64,000 nt of DNA from Metallyticus violacea. Lineage: Eukaryota > Arthropoda > Insecta > Mantodea > Metallyticidae. Shown here in pieces: positions 1 to 12,957 of this stretch (its first letter is position 1; every line of letters begins with the position of its first letter). The notes beneath the pieces were generated by a model. The model was not told the origin of the DNA. It was given only the letters and a program-made list of their open reading frames with translations, and did not search any database. The position numbers and the translations under genes are program-made. The stretch is taken from contig CM060843.1 of assembly GCA_030762175.1 (NCBI GenBank), positions 29,284,501 to 29,348,500 of the forward strand, read 5' to 3'.

Positions 1-3000
1 GAAATTTTAATTATTATGCTGGCAGAGATGTATAAATGCATGCAAGTGCACATGCATGTACACACACAACACACAAAGTGGATTATAATAATATTTTGGT
101 AAATTCAATAGTATAAAAGGCATTATTATCAGCAGCAAATGCACAGCAGTGAGAAGTAAACAATGACCTAACAAAGCAGTAAAGAGATCAATATGGTGAG
201 AAGAATCTTATCATTAGGAAGATATGCAAATTACTACTTTTAAATTTCTCAGCAGATGACGTGTAACAAAAGAATGAAGATAGTATAATACTGCTGCTGA
301 AAAAAATGAAATGATTACATGCTATTAATATTTTTGCAATGTATCTACTTTTATTGTAGAGCATTAAGAAGACTTATAATAGTTACTTTTTTAAATTTTT
401 AGGTAAATTATTAGTTAGGATAAGCAACACATCTATGCTGATTTTGTTTAGTAAGATACCTTTTATTTCCTGTTTTGTTAGTTGAATAAAGACAAGATCA
501 TAATTTTGTTAGATGGACTTGGCAAATTCTGTTTCTTATCTCAAATAGTATTAGTACTAAATGTTTCTGTCCATGAAAGTTTAAAAAAGACATTAAGCTA
601 GCCTTTAATGTAGTTAATGTCTTTATTAGCACAGTTTCAGAAATATAAAATTCAACATATGTTTTTTGTTTTTGATTGCTTAAAATGTTCAGAAAGCTTT
701 AAATACAAGCAAATGTAGAAGAAAAGCATTCCTACCTCAGTTTTATGTGATTGGTTCAATCTAACATAATAACATCTAACTTTAACTAATTTTCATTTAT
801 GACATCTACAATGTCATTGCATCAAATAATAAATAGAAAAATGACTGTTGTGTACCTTTTACAGGAAAGCTACAGCATCAATTGAAATATTATTTGTTAC
901 ATTTTATATTTATAAAACATTACAGATTAAAAACAGATTAAAGAATAAAGCTCCAAGTAAGATATATTCCAAGTTAGAAATGTTTGTTGGCTAGTAATTT
1001 GGGTGTATGAGATGAATTCTTTTTCTTTTAGGAACTTAAACTTTGTAACTGCTCGAATTAACTTAACCAATTAAAGTGGATTATGACATAAAATACATCT
1101 TAATCTTAAATTAAAATTTAAAATGGAACATGTTCAACAAATGCTTTTGATTTCTCATTTTGCTATCTCATTATCCTATAATGAAATGCACAATAATTAA
1201 GTGTGATGTCACTGAGCACACAGCATGCCTGCCAATAATGCTAAATAAATAGAAGGTATGTGCTTCATACAGAGAAACATCCAGTGTTATTGTTGCTTTT
1301 CATTAAGTTTAAAAACTTAATAAAATGCTGCTGTAGTGCTAATTCTAGTAGTAATTATAGTGGCAGAGAGACATAGTAAAAGAAATACCGTTTCACAGTT
1401 TTCCCAATAGCAATCCTTAAAAAAAATACACTGAACATTGCAAGAGAGAGAGGTTTAATGTTGAAGCTTATGTAAGATTGTCTTCTTTATATTTCATGGA
1501 GATTGATTTCAACCACTGAACTCACAGCTGCAAGTTCAAATTCCAGTGATACAAATTATAAAATCTGTGAAGAACTACCTTCTTGAAAACATTTGCATAG
1601 TACTAGGTATGAAATAAAGCAAAGGAAGAATTTAGTTGCACAGGTTATGGCTGTTTATGAAGATATTATGACAACTGAAACAAGGAAACAATTAGTACAT
1701 TAATTGATTCAGTTATAATTACTTTTGAGAGAATACTATCTCAAAACTATGAGAACAAACAATGTGAACTAGGAGTTGGAGTGTGCCAAAATTATGCATA
1801 TACGCCTTTTCTAGGGTTTTGGACTTGGAGTAAGGTGAGGATGATGTAACTGATAGTCTCTATGTTCTAAGTTCCAAAAAGATAAATGAACATGATTGTG
1901 GAGACAAAAATGACAAAACTAGGAGAGGAAAAGAAAATTTGCAGACTATTGTATCTTAGTATGTAGCAATCTACTATTATGTTTTCAGATTTTTATTATA
2001 TGCAAAACAAAGTTATATGCATAAAATATTATATGAAGGGTGCAATGTTACATTTTCAAACATTTTATGACTTGGTAATATTTTATCTTGCTCCTCTCAG
2101 CCTATGATGGTGAAATAGAAATATACTGAACACCTCATCTGTTTTGGTGTTTTCTTATTCTGGTCATTTTGTAGAACCAATAAGGCAAGTATGTCCAGAA
2201 GAGCCTATGATCATATTGTGTAAAAGTTTACCACTCCAGCAATAAAATGCCATTGGACTAAAACCAGAAGTGAAAAAATAGATTGTATCTGAAATTTCAT
2301 TAAGGAAATTTAGTTGGCCAAGGATAAGCAATATGAGATAATTGGATATTCTGCCAAATATATCACTTACTTGGCCATTGATTTGCATACTTATGCTATA
2401 ATAGACTTTGAATTCTTGTAAAATGGAATGGTAAAAGTAGAACTAGAAAGAGTTGCATATGAAAAATGATTTTAACAAGCTAGTGAAAGAAGAAAACTTA
2501 TATAAAATTATTTCTCTAATTGTACATCTACACAGAGATGTACAATATCAAGAGTGAATATGTGAATATAGAACAGGCCTTTGATGTATGACATATATCA
2601 AAAACTATGATGGAAAAAAAAAATTAAAGCTGTAGAGAAAAGATATCTAAAAGTTTTAGAATGAAAGAGCAGTAAATAAAACAATTATTTATGGTGTGTA
2701 GCTGAATCCTGTAAAAGAAATGGTTCTTCAATGCTTGAGAAATTCACTTCTCTGCTTCATTACATAAAAAATGTATATGAATGGATGAAACACAATTAAA
2801 AAAACTTTTTTAAAAATTTACAACATATTTACAAAATTTTAGATCCATACACATAATTTGGACTAAAGTATACAAATGCCTAAAAGGATTCATTTTCCAT
2901 ACAAAAGTACGTTACTTAATGATTGTTAAAAATTTAACAACAATTCTCATCCTAATTAACATCAGCCTCTTTGAATGAATGAAACCAACATAATTTCCAC

Positions 3001-3429
3001 TCATTTTGGAAAGTTCTGATGAATAATATTGATAACACAAGCTGGAAAGACATTTAGATTTTGTGTCTAATAGATATCCATGATATCTATGAATTAACCC
3101 AACATGTAAGCTGTTTGTAGCTTATATAATGCCAAGTTTTATAGGGTGGGATTAGATTGGATTGATAGGGTTGGAGGACATATCAGTAATTCTTGATCAA
3201 GGGCTGGCCATTTGTGGTTAGATCCCGAATGGGAGTGCCTCCAGGAGAAACATTTTACCTTCCTTTTTAAAAAAAAAACATTTAAATACAAAAAATTGTA
3301 AAAGTAAGATGCCTGATTTAAAGGATTATTATGATAGAATAAAAAAAGTACAATTTTGGAAGAATTTTAAATTAATTTCTACAAATATAATTAGAAATTG
3401 ACTTTTAAGCCAATTAGAGTTTATTGTAG
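1..3429. other. no gene seen (downstream intron or intergenic)
   Basis: AT-rich sequence without a convincing exon. A 24-nt segment (about 1569-1592, minus) flanked by an acceptor- and donor-like pair in phase 1 is too weak to call. A possible old SINE fragment (GGTTAGATCCC near 3218) is also too diverged. Confidence 0.5.
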
Positions 3430-3840
3430 GATGAGTTCAGACCTAGGGACATTGAGATATGGGCGTTGACAGGTTCCTAACAATATTTCTTGATAGAACA
3501 CCTAGATACTGGCCTAGTAACCTTCCAAGGAGCTCAAACTCCTCAGAATGACTACTTCCACACCAGCTGCTGGCAGAAAATTTTCCAAAACACACTGCAC
3601 CTGCACAAATCACTTCATCTGACATTTTCAATTCTATAAGAAAACCTGTTAAATAAAATGAGATGAAATGGGAGGGCGGAAAATTTGTGGAAAGAGAAGA
3701 TCCATGCAAACATCTACCTTTGCTGTTAGGGGAATCTATGAAAAAACCCAAGATCACGATGATTGGCCTCATTGGATTTGAACCCATATCCTCCCATATC
3801 TGAATCCCAAGCATTGCTGCCTGAGCAACCCTGCTCAGTA
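3430..3840 (-). mobile_element. SINE-like tRNA-derived element, family C
   Basis: On the minus strand from about 3830: GGTTGCTCAGGCAGCAATGC (A-box like) and GATATGGGTTCAAATCC (B-box) at tRNA spacing, followed by about 330 nt of unrelated body. Only one copy is seen in this window. An ORF of 123 codons across it has no recognisable protein. Confidence 0.5.
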
Positions 3841-4723
3841 TTTATAGGATTATTTGATAATAATAAATGCTTTTAGTTGTTTTTTTGACTTTATATTCAA
3901 ATTATGGTTGACCAAATTTAAAACAGGAGTATCTAAAATTAGCTATTTAAATAGAGGAATTTAAATGTCACATCAGTTTTCACAGTTCTCATATTTTCCA
4001 ATTCTACACAACACACATACACTTAATATCCATTGCTATATCATTGTAATGGGACACATTTACACCAATTGTTTTCTTGTGCTCTATCAGACTACCATTC
4101 ATTATTTCATATTCATTTTCACTCTTATTATAATCAAAATTGTACTCCTCCAGATTGAACTGGTCCCCTTCAGGCATAGTATGCCATAATTATGTAAAAA
4201 ATAATTTGCTTTGTCTGAACTTTTATTGCATATAAGTGCAGTGTTGTTGCTGGCAGCTGAACCCAGTGATGTCATCATATATGTGTTTGCTTTCCCTCTA
4301 TTTTTTGAACTATAGAAAGTAGATATACTGCATTTGAACTGAACTGCTTCCTCTATTACACGTGTGAACAACTACATATCCATTTTTGTGTTGCAATTCC
4401 CTCTAAGTTTATATTGTGTAGATTTTAATAATTTTCATTAATATTTTTGGAAAGCTAAAGAAGGCAAAAGGCTGTGGGAAAATGAAATTTTTAAACTTTG
4501 TATGGACTAAAGTATGTGATAAAGCATGCAATTATATTTTTCTCTATTAGCTAAATTATTCCTGTTCAATACTTCACATACATTTCAACTATAGATAAGA
4601 TACTTTTTTTTTATTAGAATTAGCTTAAAATTGTTATAATGTTAATATTAATGAAACATACAAAGAGCCAAGACTGGGTGTGAGTGAGTTACTAGCATAG
4701 GCACACTTTTTTATATAATGTAC
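3841..4723. other. intron start after the 578-codon exon; nothing else seen
   Basis: The donor at 4723 starts an AT-rich stretch. Short ORFs on both strands at 3965-4371 overlap each other, resemble nothing and look accidental. Confidence 0.5.
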
Positions 4724-6457
4724 CTGGCGGTGATATAGCTGGGGCAGAGTCCTCATCCAGTTCACCACTTGGTGTATCAGCATCACGTGAATCCCAGTCT
4801 TCAGATGGAGTGAGACCCCCTTCATCCAACAGCTGCATGTACTCTTTCTGGTAGTCAGTTACCTCCTCAGTTGACAACTGTGAGATCATATGTTCAAACT
4901 CTGCCTCATGTTGTTTTTCCATTTCTGGAGCAGTGATGCCCTCTCTTTCTGCTTCTTTTTCTAATGTCTCTGATGCCATGCGTTCAAATCGACGTTCCAC
5001 ACGTTGTAGTTTCTTTTTCTCTTTCTCTGCTTCAGTCATTTCTTTCCTCTCCATTTTATTGCTTTCTTTTTTGTTAGCATCTGGTGTTTTGTTCTCCATT
5101 TTCATTAACTTAGTCTTTTGTACCATCTTCTCGCCAGTTAATGGACTTTCTTGCTTTTTGTTTTCATCAAAAGTTTTTCTTACAATCCTATTCATTTCAG
5201 GTTCTTCTTCCGGTGATTCATCATTTGCATCAGTAAGATTAACTCCAGCTCTTTCTAATTCCCTTGCAAGGTCACGATTTGCTTTCTCAATCATTGCCTC
5301 AATGTCTTCCATTGTTTGTATAGTAAATAAATCATTAGATTCGTCACAAAATACAGGTTGCTCTTTAGAGACATCACTTTTTATTTGTTCCACTGAGAAT
5401 AGATTGAATTCAGGTGCTTCTAATTCTATAGCAGTATCACAGAGAGGAGGCTCTATTACTTCTACTGGAATAGATGGTTTCATTATATCACTCATAAAAA
5501 GCCTGGAAACAGGTTTCTCTGTAGCAGTGGTAGCAATTACAGGTTCTGGATCTTTAACAGTTTCTTTGTAAGTAATATCCTCAGCCTCCACATCAGCTTT
5601 ACATTCAGTGGATTTTTGAGGAAATAGTACCTCTGGATCTGTCAAAATATCAGGTGATGAATTAATGCGACAGATTTCACTTTTATAATGCTTATGAGGT
5701 TTTTCCTCAGCTGGTTCAGTCACAATATAATCAATCACATCAAAGTCTTCTTCTGTTCCCTCATCAGTCATGACTACATGTGAGATATCCAATGGAGGAG
5801 GCCTTTGATCACGTGATAACCTCTGTGATCCACCTAGTCCACGTCTTGAGAGTGTTGGTGTTGTTATAATGGGTTTTGTTTCTGGTAGAAAATTTTTCAA
5901 TTTTGGTAAATCTTCAGGCTGGATATCCTCTTCTGTAGTAACTTCTCTTGCTTCACTTATTTCAGATTTAATTACTGTCTTATCATCTTTTTCAGTCAGT
6001 ATTTTACATTTGTCATCAGCAATTTGTGGCTGTCTTGTTATTTCTCCTACCTCCTTTATGTCTTTCCTATCAAATTCCTGTGTGTGAATTTCATTTTCTT
6101 CATTCTCCTTAGATTCTGTCACTATTGGGTAATCATCTTTTTCATCATGTGTTATTGTTTTGTTTTTACTCTTAAGTTCTTCAAAAAGTATATCTTCTTG
6201 TTCTGTATCCTTAATTTCTGACTTGATGAGCATTTCATCCAAAGTTGAAAAATCCTTTATCATTTTATCTCTCTTAATATATGTTCCTTCAGGCATTGCT
6301 ATCTGAATATCATCTGTTATTTTGAAGTGTGTTCCTATAATCTGGGAAACTGAATCTTCTTCTGCATCTGCACCCTTTTGTGAAGAAGCTAACTTTATAT
6401 CTTGTCCACTCCTCGTTTTGCTGGTCAGGTCTTGTGTGCTTAGGGATGCTGTTTTTC
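4724..6457 (-). CDS. internal exon (578 codons), acidic protein with charged helical segment
   Basis: The open frame starts 54 codons upstream of the first ATG (6296), at an acceptor ACATTCCAG (AG at 6459-6458), and ends at the donor CGCCAG|GTACAT (exon end 4724); beyond it the frame stops within 11 codons. Both boundaries are phase 1 and the length (1734 nt) is a multiple of three. The protein is Glu/Asp/Lys-rich. It contains SRRGLGGSQRLSRDQRPPP near residue 200, an acidic EEDFDVIDYIVTEPAEE stretch, a helix/coiled-coil-prone charged run (KMERKEMTEAEKEKKKLQR to ETLEKEAEREG, about residues 465-510), and an acidic tail ending EDWDSRDADTPSGELDEDS. No catalytic motif is seen. It joins in frame to the giant exon upstream (G+GA = Gly). 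Function unknown; a cytoskeletal or scaffold tail is possible but is a guess. Confidence 0.8.
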
Positions 6458-9400
6458 CTGGAATGTTACAGTTAACATCTTATATGGCTTATGACAACCA
6501 TAAGCCATACTGGGCAGTTGAAAATACACAATCTATCATGAACAGCAAATTGGTAATTAAAAAGCAATAATGTTCCTTGTTGCAGAAAATAACAATTATA
6601 AAAAATTAAAAATAACCACATGTATAGAATAATAGAGTTAGTATATGTATAAGATTCAATATAATAAAAAGAAATGATAAATCTGAAATACACACTACAT
6701 TGGATATCTGCATGTTAACCTTTTCACAGGTGAGCAAAGTGAAGTTATCTTGTTCTAAATATATATTAAGTACATGAAAAATTAATATAAGAACATAATT
6801 AATAGTCACTATAATAAATGATCATTATAAATATGTAACAAACACCTTTTAGTAAAATTAAAAAATAGATTTTGTATCTTTTCATCATATCTAACTAATT
6901 TTGCTTTAAAACCTATGAATAAGATTCTTAAAATGGAGAGAGACTCTTTCCATAGCATACGTATTTTACCAGCCTCATTTAAGTTATTTTTTGAGAAATT
7001 CAGGGCCTCATAACTATGTATCAAAAAGTTCATATATGTTAAAAACTAATAATCATGTGTATTATTTTCATTTAAACCTGATATTAAAAACTTTCATCAT
7101 GCAAATGTACGTTAACTTCAGATTCTAAGTGGTGGCTTTTCATTGGAAGCATAAAGCATTCAGTGCTCATCATCTATGAGAGTTATTATTCATTATAATT
7201 TGGACAGCATAAATTTACTTGCTTTCCAATACAGTTCTGAAGCTTGTTGTAGTATATTTGTGTGATTATCTGCTCTGGAGTATTTAACTTCTCAGTATTA
7301 CAGTTTTCCTATGGTAAAACTTAATTATTCAAAATGAATGAAAAATGCAGAATGCAAAAATTTTATGCCAATAACAAAACATATACATGCATGCATTAAA
7401 TACTTCAGCAAAAACATATAGTTTATAAAGATTTATGTTAATAACAGCAATAAAAAGGTAATACAGGAGGGATTAAGGATTGAGTGAGTGAGATTGTTTG
7501 TCTTGCCATTTTTTCTAAGAGGAAGGGGAGCAAAGTATAATTATATATATATATATATATATATAATTAGAGTGATACTCTATCATTTTTTTCCTAAAAC
7601 CAATATTCCTAATAATAATTTTCTCTAATAGGTACTGATATTCTAATTATCTGTTCCTAAATTGTCTTCGTAAAAAAAAATAGAGTGGATCCATATTTAA
7701 ATTTACAAATTACAAATGTGTAGATTACTATGAGTTGATGTGGTGGTCTATTGCTCACAAGTAGTCAAGTCTCTTTTATTTATCTTATATATTTCCAAAT
7801 TCTGCAGAATTGGCCACTTTCACTTTGATCTTGATCAAATCTAACCTTACCTCTATATGAATAAATTAATTATAAAATGTTTGCTTTTCTCCCTACACTT
7901 ATTTTGCATCTCTATACAGATTCATTCTTGCTAAGCTATGCTACTGATATGGACTATATATTTTGTGATATAAACTAAATGTTAGGTATTTTAAACATTT
8001 TACTGAGCTGAAAACAAGATTATTCCAATGGAAAAGTAATAACATTCAAGTAACTGAAGAAGAAGTCATTCCATGCATGGAAATAGAAACTTTAGTATTA
8101 GGAAAAATAATTTATGGAACATTATATTTTGGGAACAGACCTTAAAAAACGTTTTTAGAAAGAATGAGAAATAGGGGAAAAATTTTAGGAATCAAAGTTT
8201 ATAAAAGTGATCAGGAATGACTTAGAACAGCACATACAAACACACCTTTCTGGTAAGTAATATTTACTGCATATTAAGCACCTTATATTTACTTATTTGC
8301 TATATAGATTCAATTAATTTTTCAAAATTTGAGGTACATGATGTGGATGCCTTTTATTTTATTGAATAAAATTAATAACATTTCAGGGATATATAAAAAA
8401 AATGTAAATAAATAATGTATATGTTACTGATATAATTTGAAATCTAGGCTCATTATAATAGGCCTTTGCAAACAGGCAAATCTCAATATTTTTTTATATA
8501 ATTAAAACCCATTAACTCATATCTGAGCTAAAGGGAACATTTACTAACAAATCACATATTTAATTAGGTATAATTGCTAAACAACCAATGCTGATAATTA
8601 AAAATGATATTACCTCAAAGATAAAGAAGCATTTTAAGAAATGAAAATAATTATATCTGGTGGAATGAATAAATATATTTTAGCAATCAAATTTGTAAAT
8701 GATTTGATTCTACTGGAAGCATAGATTACTGGGTATAATGAACTACACCATAATAATTTCAGAAATTTTATGGGATGTTAGTTAAACTATTTGAGATAGA
8801 ACCTGCTTGTTCATATTTCAAAGTTATGGCAATATATTTTTAAAGGACAATACATCACTGAATAATGATGCTTCATTCAAATGATATAACATAAAAATGG
8901 AGTATGTGGAGCATATCTCTTTGGTACAGTCAGGTTAATGTTGGCATCAATTAAAAGCAGATTACTGTTATTGAGTTCAAGTATTGTTTGCTTTTTTTTG
9001 TACTTTTACATCTTATATATGACTGTTTTTAAACATAAAATTTAAAAAACAAACATACTATACTTGACTAAACTATGATCTTCAAAACTACAGTCTCTTG
9101 CCTTATCCATTAGACACACAGTAAGTTGGATAGCTCCCTCTATCCTTTAGGATTAAATAGAAACATTGATAAAATTCCTTTCCACCCACATTTTACATTC
9201 AAAGGTATTTTATGATTTATTATTATAATTATAATTATATCTACTTTATCACTAAAAGAACCATATTTATTAAGATATCCAGATAACTTCAAAACCCTTT
9301 AGTTATATCCATTCATATTCAACCAGAATGATATTTCCCATTTGCTTATGCTATCTTATGGTTCTAAACAAGCTATATAACGATAAATCATTAACCATAA

Positions 9401-10040
9401 CCATTGTTCAGTGGTGTACTGTCATTATGATTAGTGTAAGATTTTAGAGGATTTTTAGCACTATATCTTGAAAATTCTATACAGTGAGCTAATGAAAATA
9501 AAGATTTCCTCATTCATGAAGCCGGTTTGAAGATATTCTAAGGTAAATGTTTCCCCATTTCACTTTGACACTGGCCTATGCATCTAATGTAAACTTCTTT
9601 ATCACCACATACTCTGTTATTTTTCTTTGTGGACCACACATTCCATATCTCAAATTACTGTCTAAGACCCTCTCTAAAATCTCTGCAATTATCGCAATGT
9701 AGTTCTTAACACCAGAGAAATCTAGGATATGAGAATGGAAAACATCAAGAAAATATGCTAAACAAATAAGTATCAAAATTATGAATATGCTTGTCATGTG
9801 AATTGTTTCCGAAAAGAAGAATAAAGATTTGGTTTTAAGACCATTCTTCTCTTCTCTCCAATTTTTTTTAATAGTATTTAACACACATTTTAACTACTGA
9901 GCTCCCCAAAATGAATGCTGCTTCTACGTAACTTAATTTATATGAGTTCTCAGACTGATCAAGAATTTGAAGTATTATGATGTATGACAGAATCATCTTT
10001 TCTCTTGCTCTAAGTGCTCTGTATCTAGAGAGCTGAAACA
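6458..10040. other. intron sequence, no further exon seen
   Basis: AT-rich intron between the giant exon and the 578-codon exon. A good donor-like GAG|GTAAGG (minus, near 7850) has no matching acceptor and open frame. A tRNA-like relic near 9080-9120 (minus) is too decayed to name. Confidence 0.5.
7538..7566. repeat. (TA)n microsatellite
   Basis: An alternating TA run of about 28 nt in the intron downstream of the giant exon. Confidence 0.9.
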
Positions 10041-10077
10041 TAGCCTACTAGCTCAAATAAGTGTACTTACGAAGCTG

Positions 10078-10533
10078 TTGACAATGGAGTTGTATATATA
10101 TATAAACAATGTAGGTTGCAGAGTAAAGGACTACATGCCAACAGAACAAAAGTCAGGTATTTACGAAATAGAATGTGCAGAGTGCGACAAAAAATACATT
10201 GGAAAAACGAAGAGGAATTTGGGAATCCGGAAAAAAGAACACTTCAGAAATATTCGCTTAAAACAAATTGATAAATCAGCAATAGCAGCGCACTTTTGGA
10301 ATAAAAATCATGAAATTAAATCAGAGATAAAACTACTTAAACAATTTCATAATGCAATAGAACTTTCCACTTGGGAAAACATTTTCATTACAAAAAATAA
10401 GGATAATTTGATGAATTTCGATATCCCTCCATTGGATGAACTCAGCAAATTCCTAATAGAACCAACAGATGCCGCCACAAGAACATCAAGAGACCTAACC
10501 GCCACGTTTAACAACAGTTTGTCAACAGGCTGA
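10078..10533 (+). CDS. GIY-YIG endonuclease domain of a Penelope-like element (fragment)
   Basis: The open frame of 151 codons includes KSGIYEIECAECDKKYIGKT, which holds the GIY and YIG motifs, followed by the conserved KRNLGIRKKEHFRNIR helix with the catalytic-type Arg, then CDK-type linker and a His-containing AAHFWNKNHEIK segment. In Penelope-like elements this domain sits after the reverse transcriptase and nicks DNA for insertion. Here the RT is missing and the ATG at 10078 is only 26 nt inside the insertion, so this is a truncated remnant rather than a working gene, although its frame has no stop. The cysteine pair in IECAECDKKY is typical of the PLE form. The stop codon TGA forms part of the ribozyme-like core downstream. 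Confidence 0.85.
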   Translation: MTMELYIYINNVGCRVKDYMPTEQKSGIYEIECAECDKKYIGKTKRNLGIRKKEHFRNIRLKQIDKSAIAAHFWNKNHEIKSEIKLLKQFHNAIELSTWENIFITKNKDNLMNFDIPPLDELSKFLIEPTDAATRTSRDLTATFNNSLSTG

Positions 10534-10567
10534 AGATGGGAGGGATCGCTCCCGAAACATATGTTCC
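10528..10567 (+). ncRNA. hammerhead-ribozyme-like motif of the Penelope element
   Basis: The core CTGAAGA (10530-10536, fits CUGANGA) is followed by an extra T, a 5-bp stem GGGAG/CTCCC (10538-10542 with 10549-10553), then GAAA (10554-10557). A minimal stem III follows: AC, loop ATAT, GT (to 10564), giving a predicted cleavage after T10565. The flanking GG (10528-10529) can pair with CC (10566-10567) as the start of stem I. Minimal hammerheads with a tiny stem III are known in Penelope-like elements. The extra T between core and stem II and the weak stem I are departures, so activity is uncertain. Confidence 0.55.
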
Positions 10568-10634
10568 AAATTTTATGTAAGTGAATGGAGTTAGTGTGAA
10601 AAAAACTGTATACATTGTTTATTTAGCCTACTAG

Positions 10635-12575
10635 ATTACATGGCCTGAAAAGTGACAATTTTAACAGTTGACAATGTAGTTCTTCCCAAACCCACCAGAG
10701 TGCTCTTAACTGAGATATTCTTCTGCCTAGTTTAAACCAGAACTATACAAAAAATCAGCTCATATGTAATATTTTTCTTGCATATAAGCGTAATTTTAAA
10801 ATATTCACAATAGAGAGAATTACAATTAACATTTGTATGATATTAACACTGATGGGGCAATAATTTAGTTCATTTTAATGATAATAAATTTAAAAAAATT
10901 GTTAAAAAGTTATGGGTTCCATGGGCAAAATATTATCAACATACTATTATTATTAATGTTACCTGATTTCTTGATGGCAATTCTTTCAGAATGCCTTCTT
11001 ACAAATTTGAAAACCTTTTGACTTAAAGGTTTAGTTCTGAATTTTTTCACCCTGTCATTTATGTCTGTAAGTTCTCATGATTGCTTATTGAGAATGGGTT
11101 TTAAAAATTCTGTCATATAATCCTTTTTGATCACCATCCCTGCATTTAAACATCTCTATAAATTTGGGAAAAATGAAGACTTTAAAAGTTTTTCACTGAG
11201 CAGATATTTCCCACATTTTTTAAAGTGTGACAAGTGAACTTTATATCTTTTTCAGAAAGAATACAAATTGTATCAATGGATAGCAGAACACTCCTTGGTG
11301 CTTAATAAGACATATCAAAGGCTTATAAATAGTTTTTGACAGTTGTTCTATGCAGTACTATCCGTGTTCTCCTCAGCTACTCTTACTAAGTAGACACCAA
11401 TCATTCCAGGATTACTGATTTTTTTAAAAGAAAGAATAATAATAATTACTATTATTAAACTATTATTATTATTATTATAATTATTTGATGAAAATTTATT
11501 AATGCATATATCGAAAGAATACGGCATTTGTTTCACATTTTTCTCCATCTTCTTTAACTTTATTAATGTTATTTTCAAGTAAAGACACCCTTTTTTCCCT
11601 TAGATTCCTTTAAAACTTTTATTTTGCTTCTTAATTTATGCATAGTATATCTCAGTCAGTAATTTAACTTCCAATTAATAATTTATTTACATTTTATACT
11701 GCTGAATTTCTGAAAAAAGCCGGAGAATCAACATGTATTCCTAGTTCATTGGTGCCAATATTAAATTTTCTGTATTATTATTAGCTATTGCCTGTTTTAC
11801 TTTCTTCTTTTTAGGCTGTGATGTATTAGGAAAAGGAAATGGGCATTTTCTATGGCTCACGCCTTTCTGTTTATGACTCAAAGACACTAAATATTGAAAA
11901 CACTTTATTTGGTAATAGGAGTTTTATTTTTGTGGTATACAGAAATCACTTTCTTGAAAATATAAACTGCAGACCTTAAGAGTAGCTACATATTTGCGAC
12001 CAGAGTCTCATCCTGTCTGGAAATGGTAATCCTCCATTTCTCTTAGAAATGGTTCTATAGAAAAAATGTGAAAAGTAACACCTTGTACCTTCTTTGATGT
12101 ATCTAATGTACATTGTGGTACACAGCAATTCACCAAATTCATGAAATGTTATTAATATAAACGAAAAACTGCTTTGCTTCCTATCTCACTATTGTTAAAC
12201 TCATTTCAGTTAGCTGACATCTGGTGGCAAACTTGTGAAATTGATGAATCCACTTTTTACATTCAAAACTCGGCTCCTTTCCTGGCCGTGTAATCTTGTA
12301 GGCTATGGCTGAAGAGATTGCCTTTCATAAATTTCAGGCTTTAAAAATGGAATAATGTTTGCTAGTTCTATCACAGACACTATTTATGCATAATGTTGGC
12401 CAAAGTTTAAATTGCTGGAAAGAGTTGACCAGGACATTGAAAATATATGGCTCTATGGACAAAAGACAAACATCCACACATTGGTTAAATTGTCTTCATT
12501 TTATGTAATATATAAAACATAAGGCTCTCCATCTATAAAGCTATGTTTGGAATCAATAGCTGCAACACCCACAAA
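10635..12575. other. intron sequence, nothing recognised
   Basis: AT-rich sequence with a TTA/ATT-rich patch near 11430-11480. No supported gene or element. Confidence 0.5.
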
Positions 12576-12957
12576 AGAATAAGAAGAAGGAGGAGGACGA
12601 GGAGAGGGAGAACAAGAAGAAGAAGAGGGGGAAGGAGGAGGAGGAGGAGGAGAAGAAGAAGAAGAACAAGAACAAGAACATGAAGGAGGAGGAGAAGAAG
12701 AAGAAGAAGAAGAAGAAGAAGAAGAAGAAGAACAAGAAGAAGAAGAAGAAGAAGAAGAAGAAGAAGAAGAAGAAGAAGAAGAAGAAGAAGAAGAAGAAGA
12801 AGAAGAAGAAGAAGAAGAAGAAGAAGAAGAAGAAGAAGAAGAAGAAGAAGAAGAAGAAGAAGAAGAAGAAGAAGAAGAAGAAGAAGAAGAAGAAGAAGAA
12901 GAAGAAGAAGAAGAAGAAGAAGAAGAAGAAGAAGAAGAAGAAGAAGAAGAAGAAGAA
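12576..12957 (+). repeat. purine-only region with long (GAA)n microsatellite, about 74 pure units
   Basis: From 12576 the plus strand is almost entirely purine. It begins with interrupted GAA/GGA/GAG/GAACAA units, has a run of GAA from about 12690, one interruption (AAC near 12732), and then an uninterrupted (GAA)n from about 12736 to 12957 (about 222 nt). It sits in the intron of the minus-strand gene, so the transcript carries (UUC)n. Long frames of poly-Lys or poly-Phe across it are artefacts of the repeat. Such tracts can form triplex DNA. Confidence 0.95.

Larger units (their letters stand above)
10052..10623 (+). mobile_element. 5'-truncated Penelope-like element (PLE copy 1) with 11-bp duplication
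   Basis: The insertion is bounded by direct repeats TAGCCTACTAG at 10041-10051 and 10624-10634, so its ends are set by the target-site duplication. It contains the C-terminal GIY-YIG endonuclease frame typical of Penelope-like retroelements but no reverse transcriptase, so it is strongly 5'-truncated. The 3' part carries a hammerhead-like motif and a short tail. A second, more decayed copy of the same family lies at 32600-33500 on the other strand. Confidence 0.85.

Noticed and set aside
1568..1592. 24-nt phase-1 open segment with CCTAG acceptor and GTAGTT donor (minus)
   Set aside because: Weak donor and tiny size; expected by chance in this much sequence.
4933..6221. Plus-strand ORFs of up to 212 codons opposite the 578-codon exon
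   Set aside because: Antisense shadows rich in Ser and Phe; the minus frame has splice sites and coherent composition.
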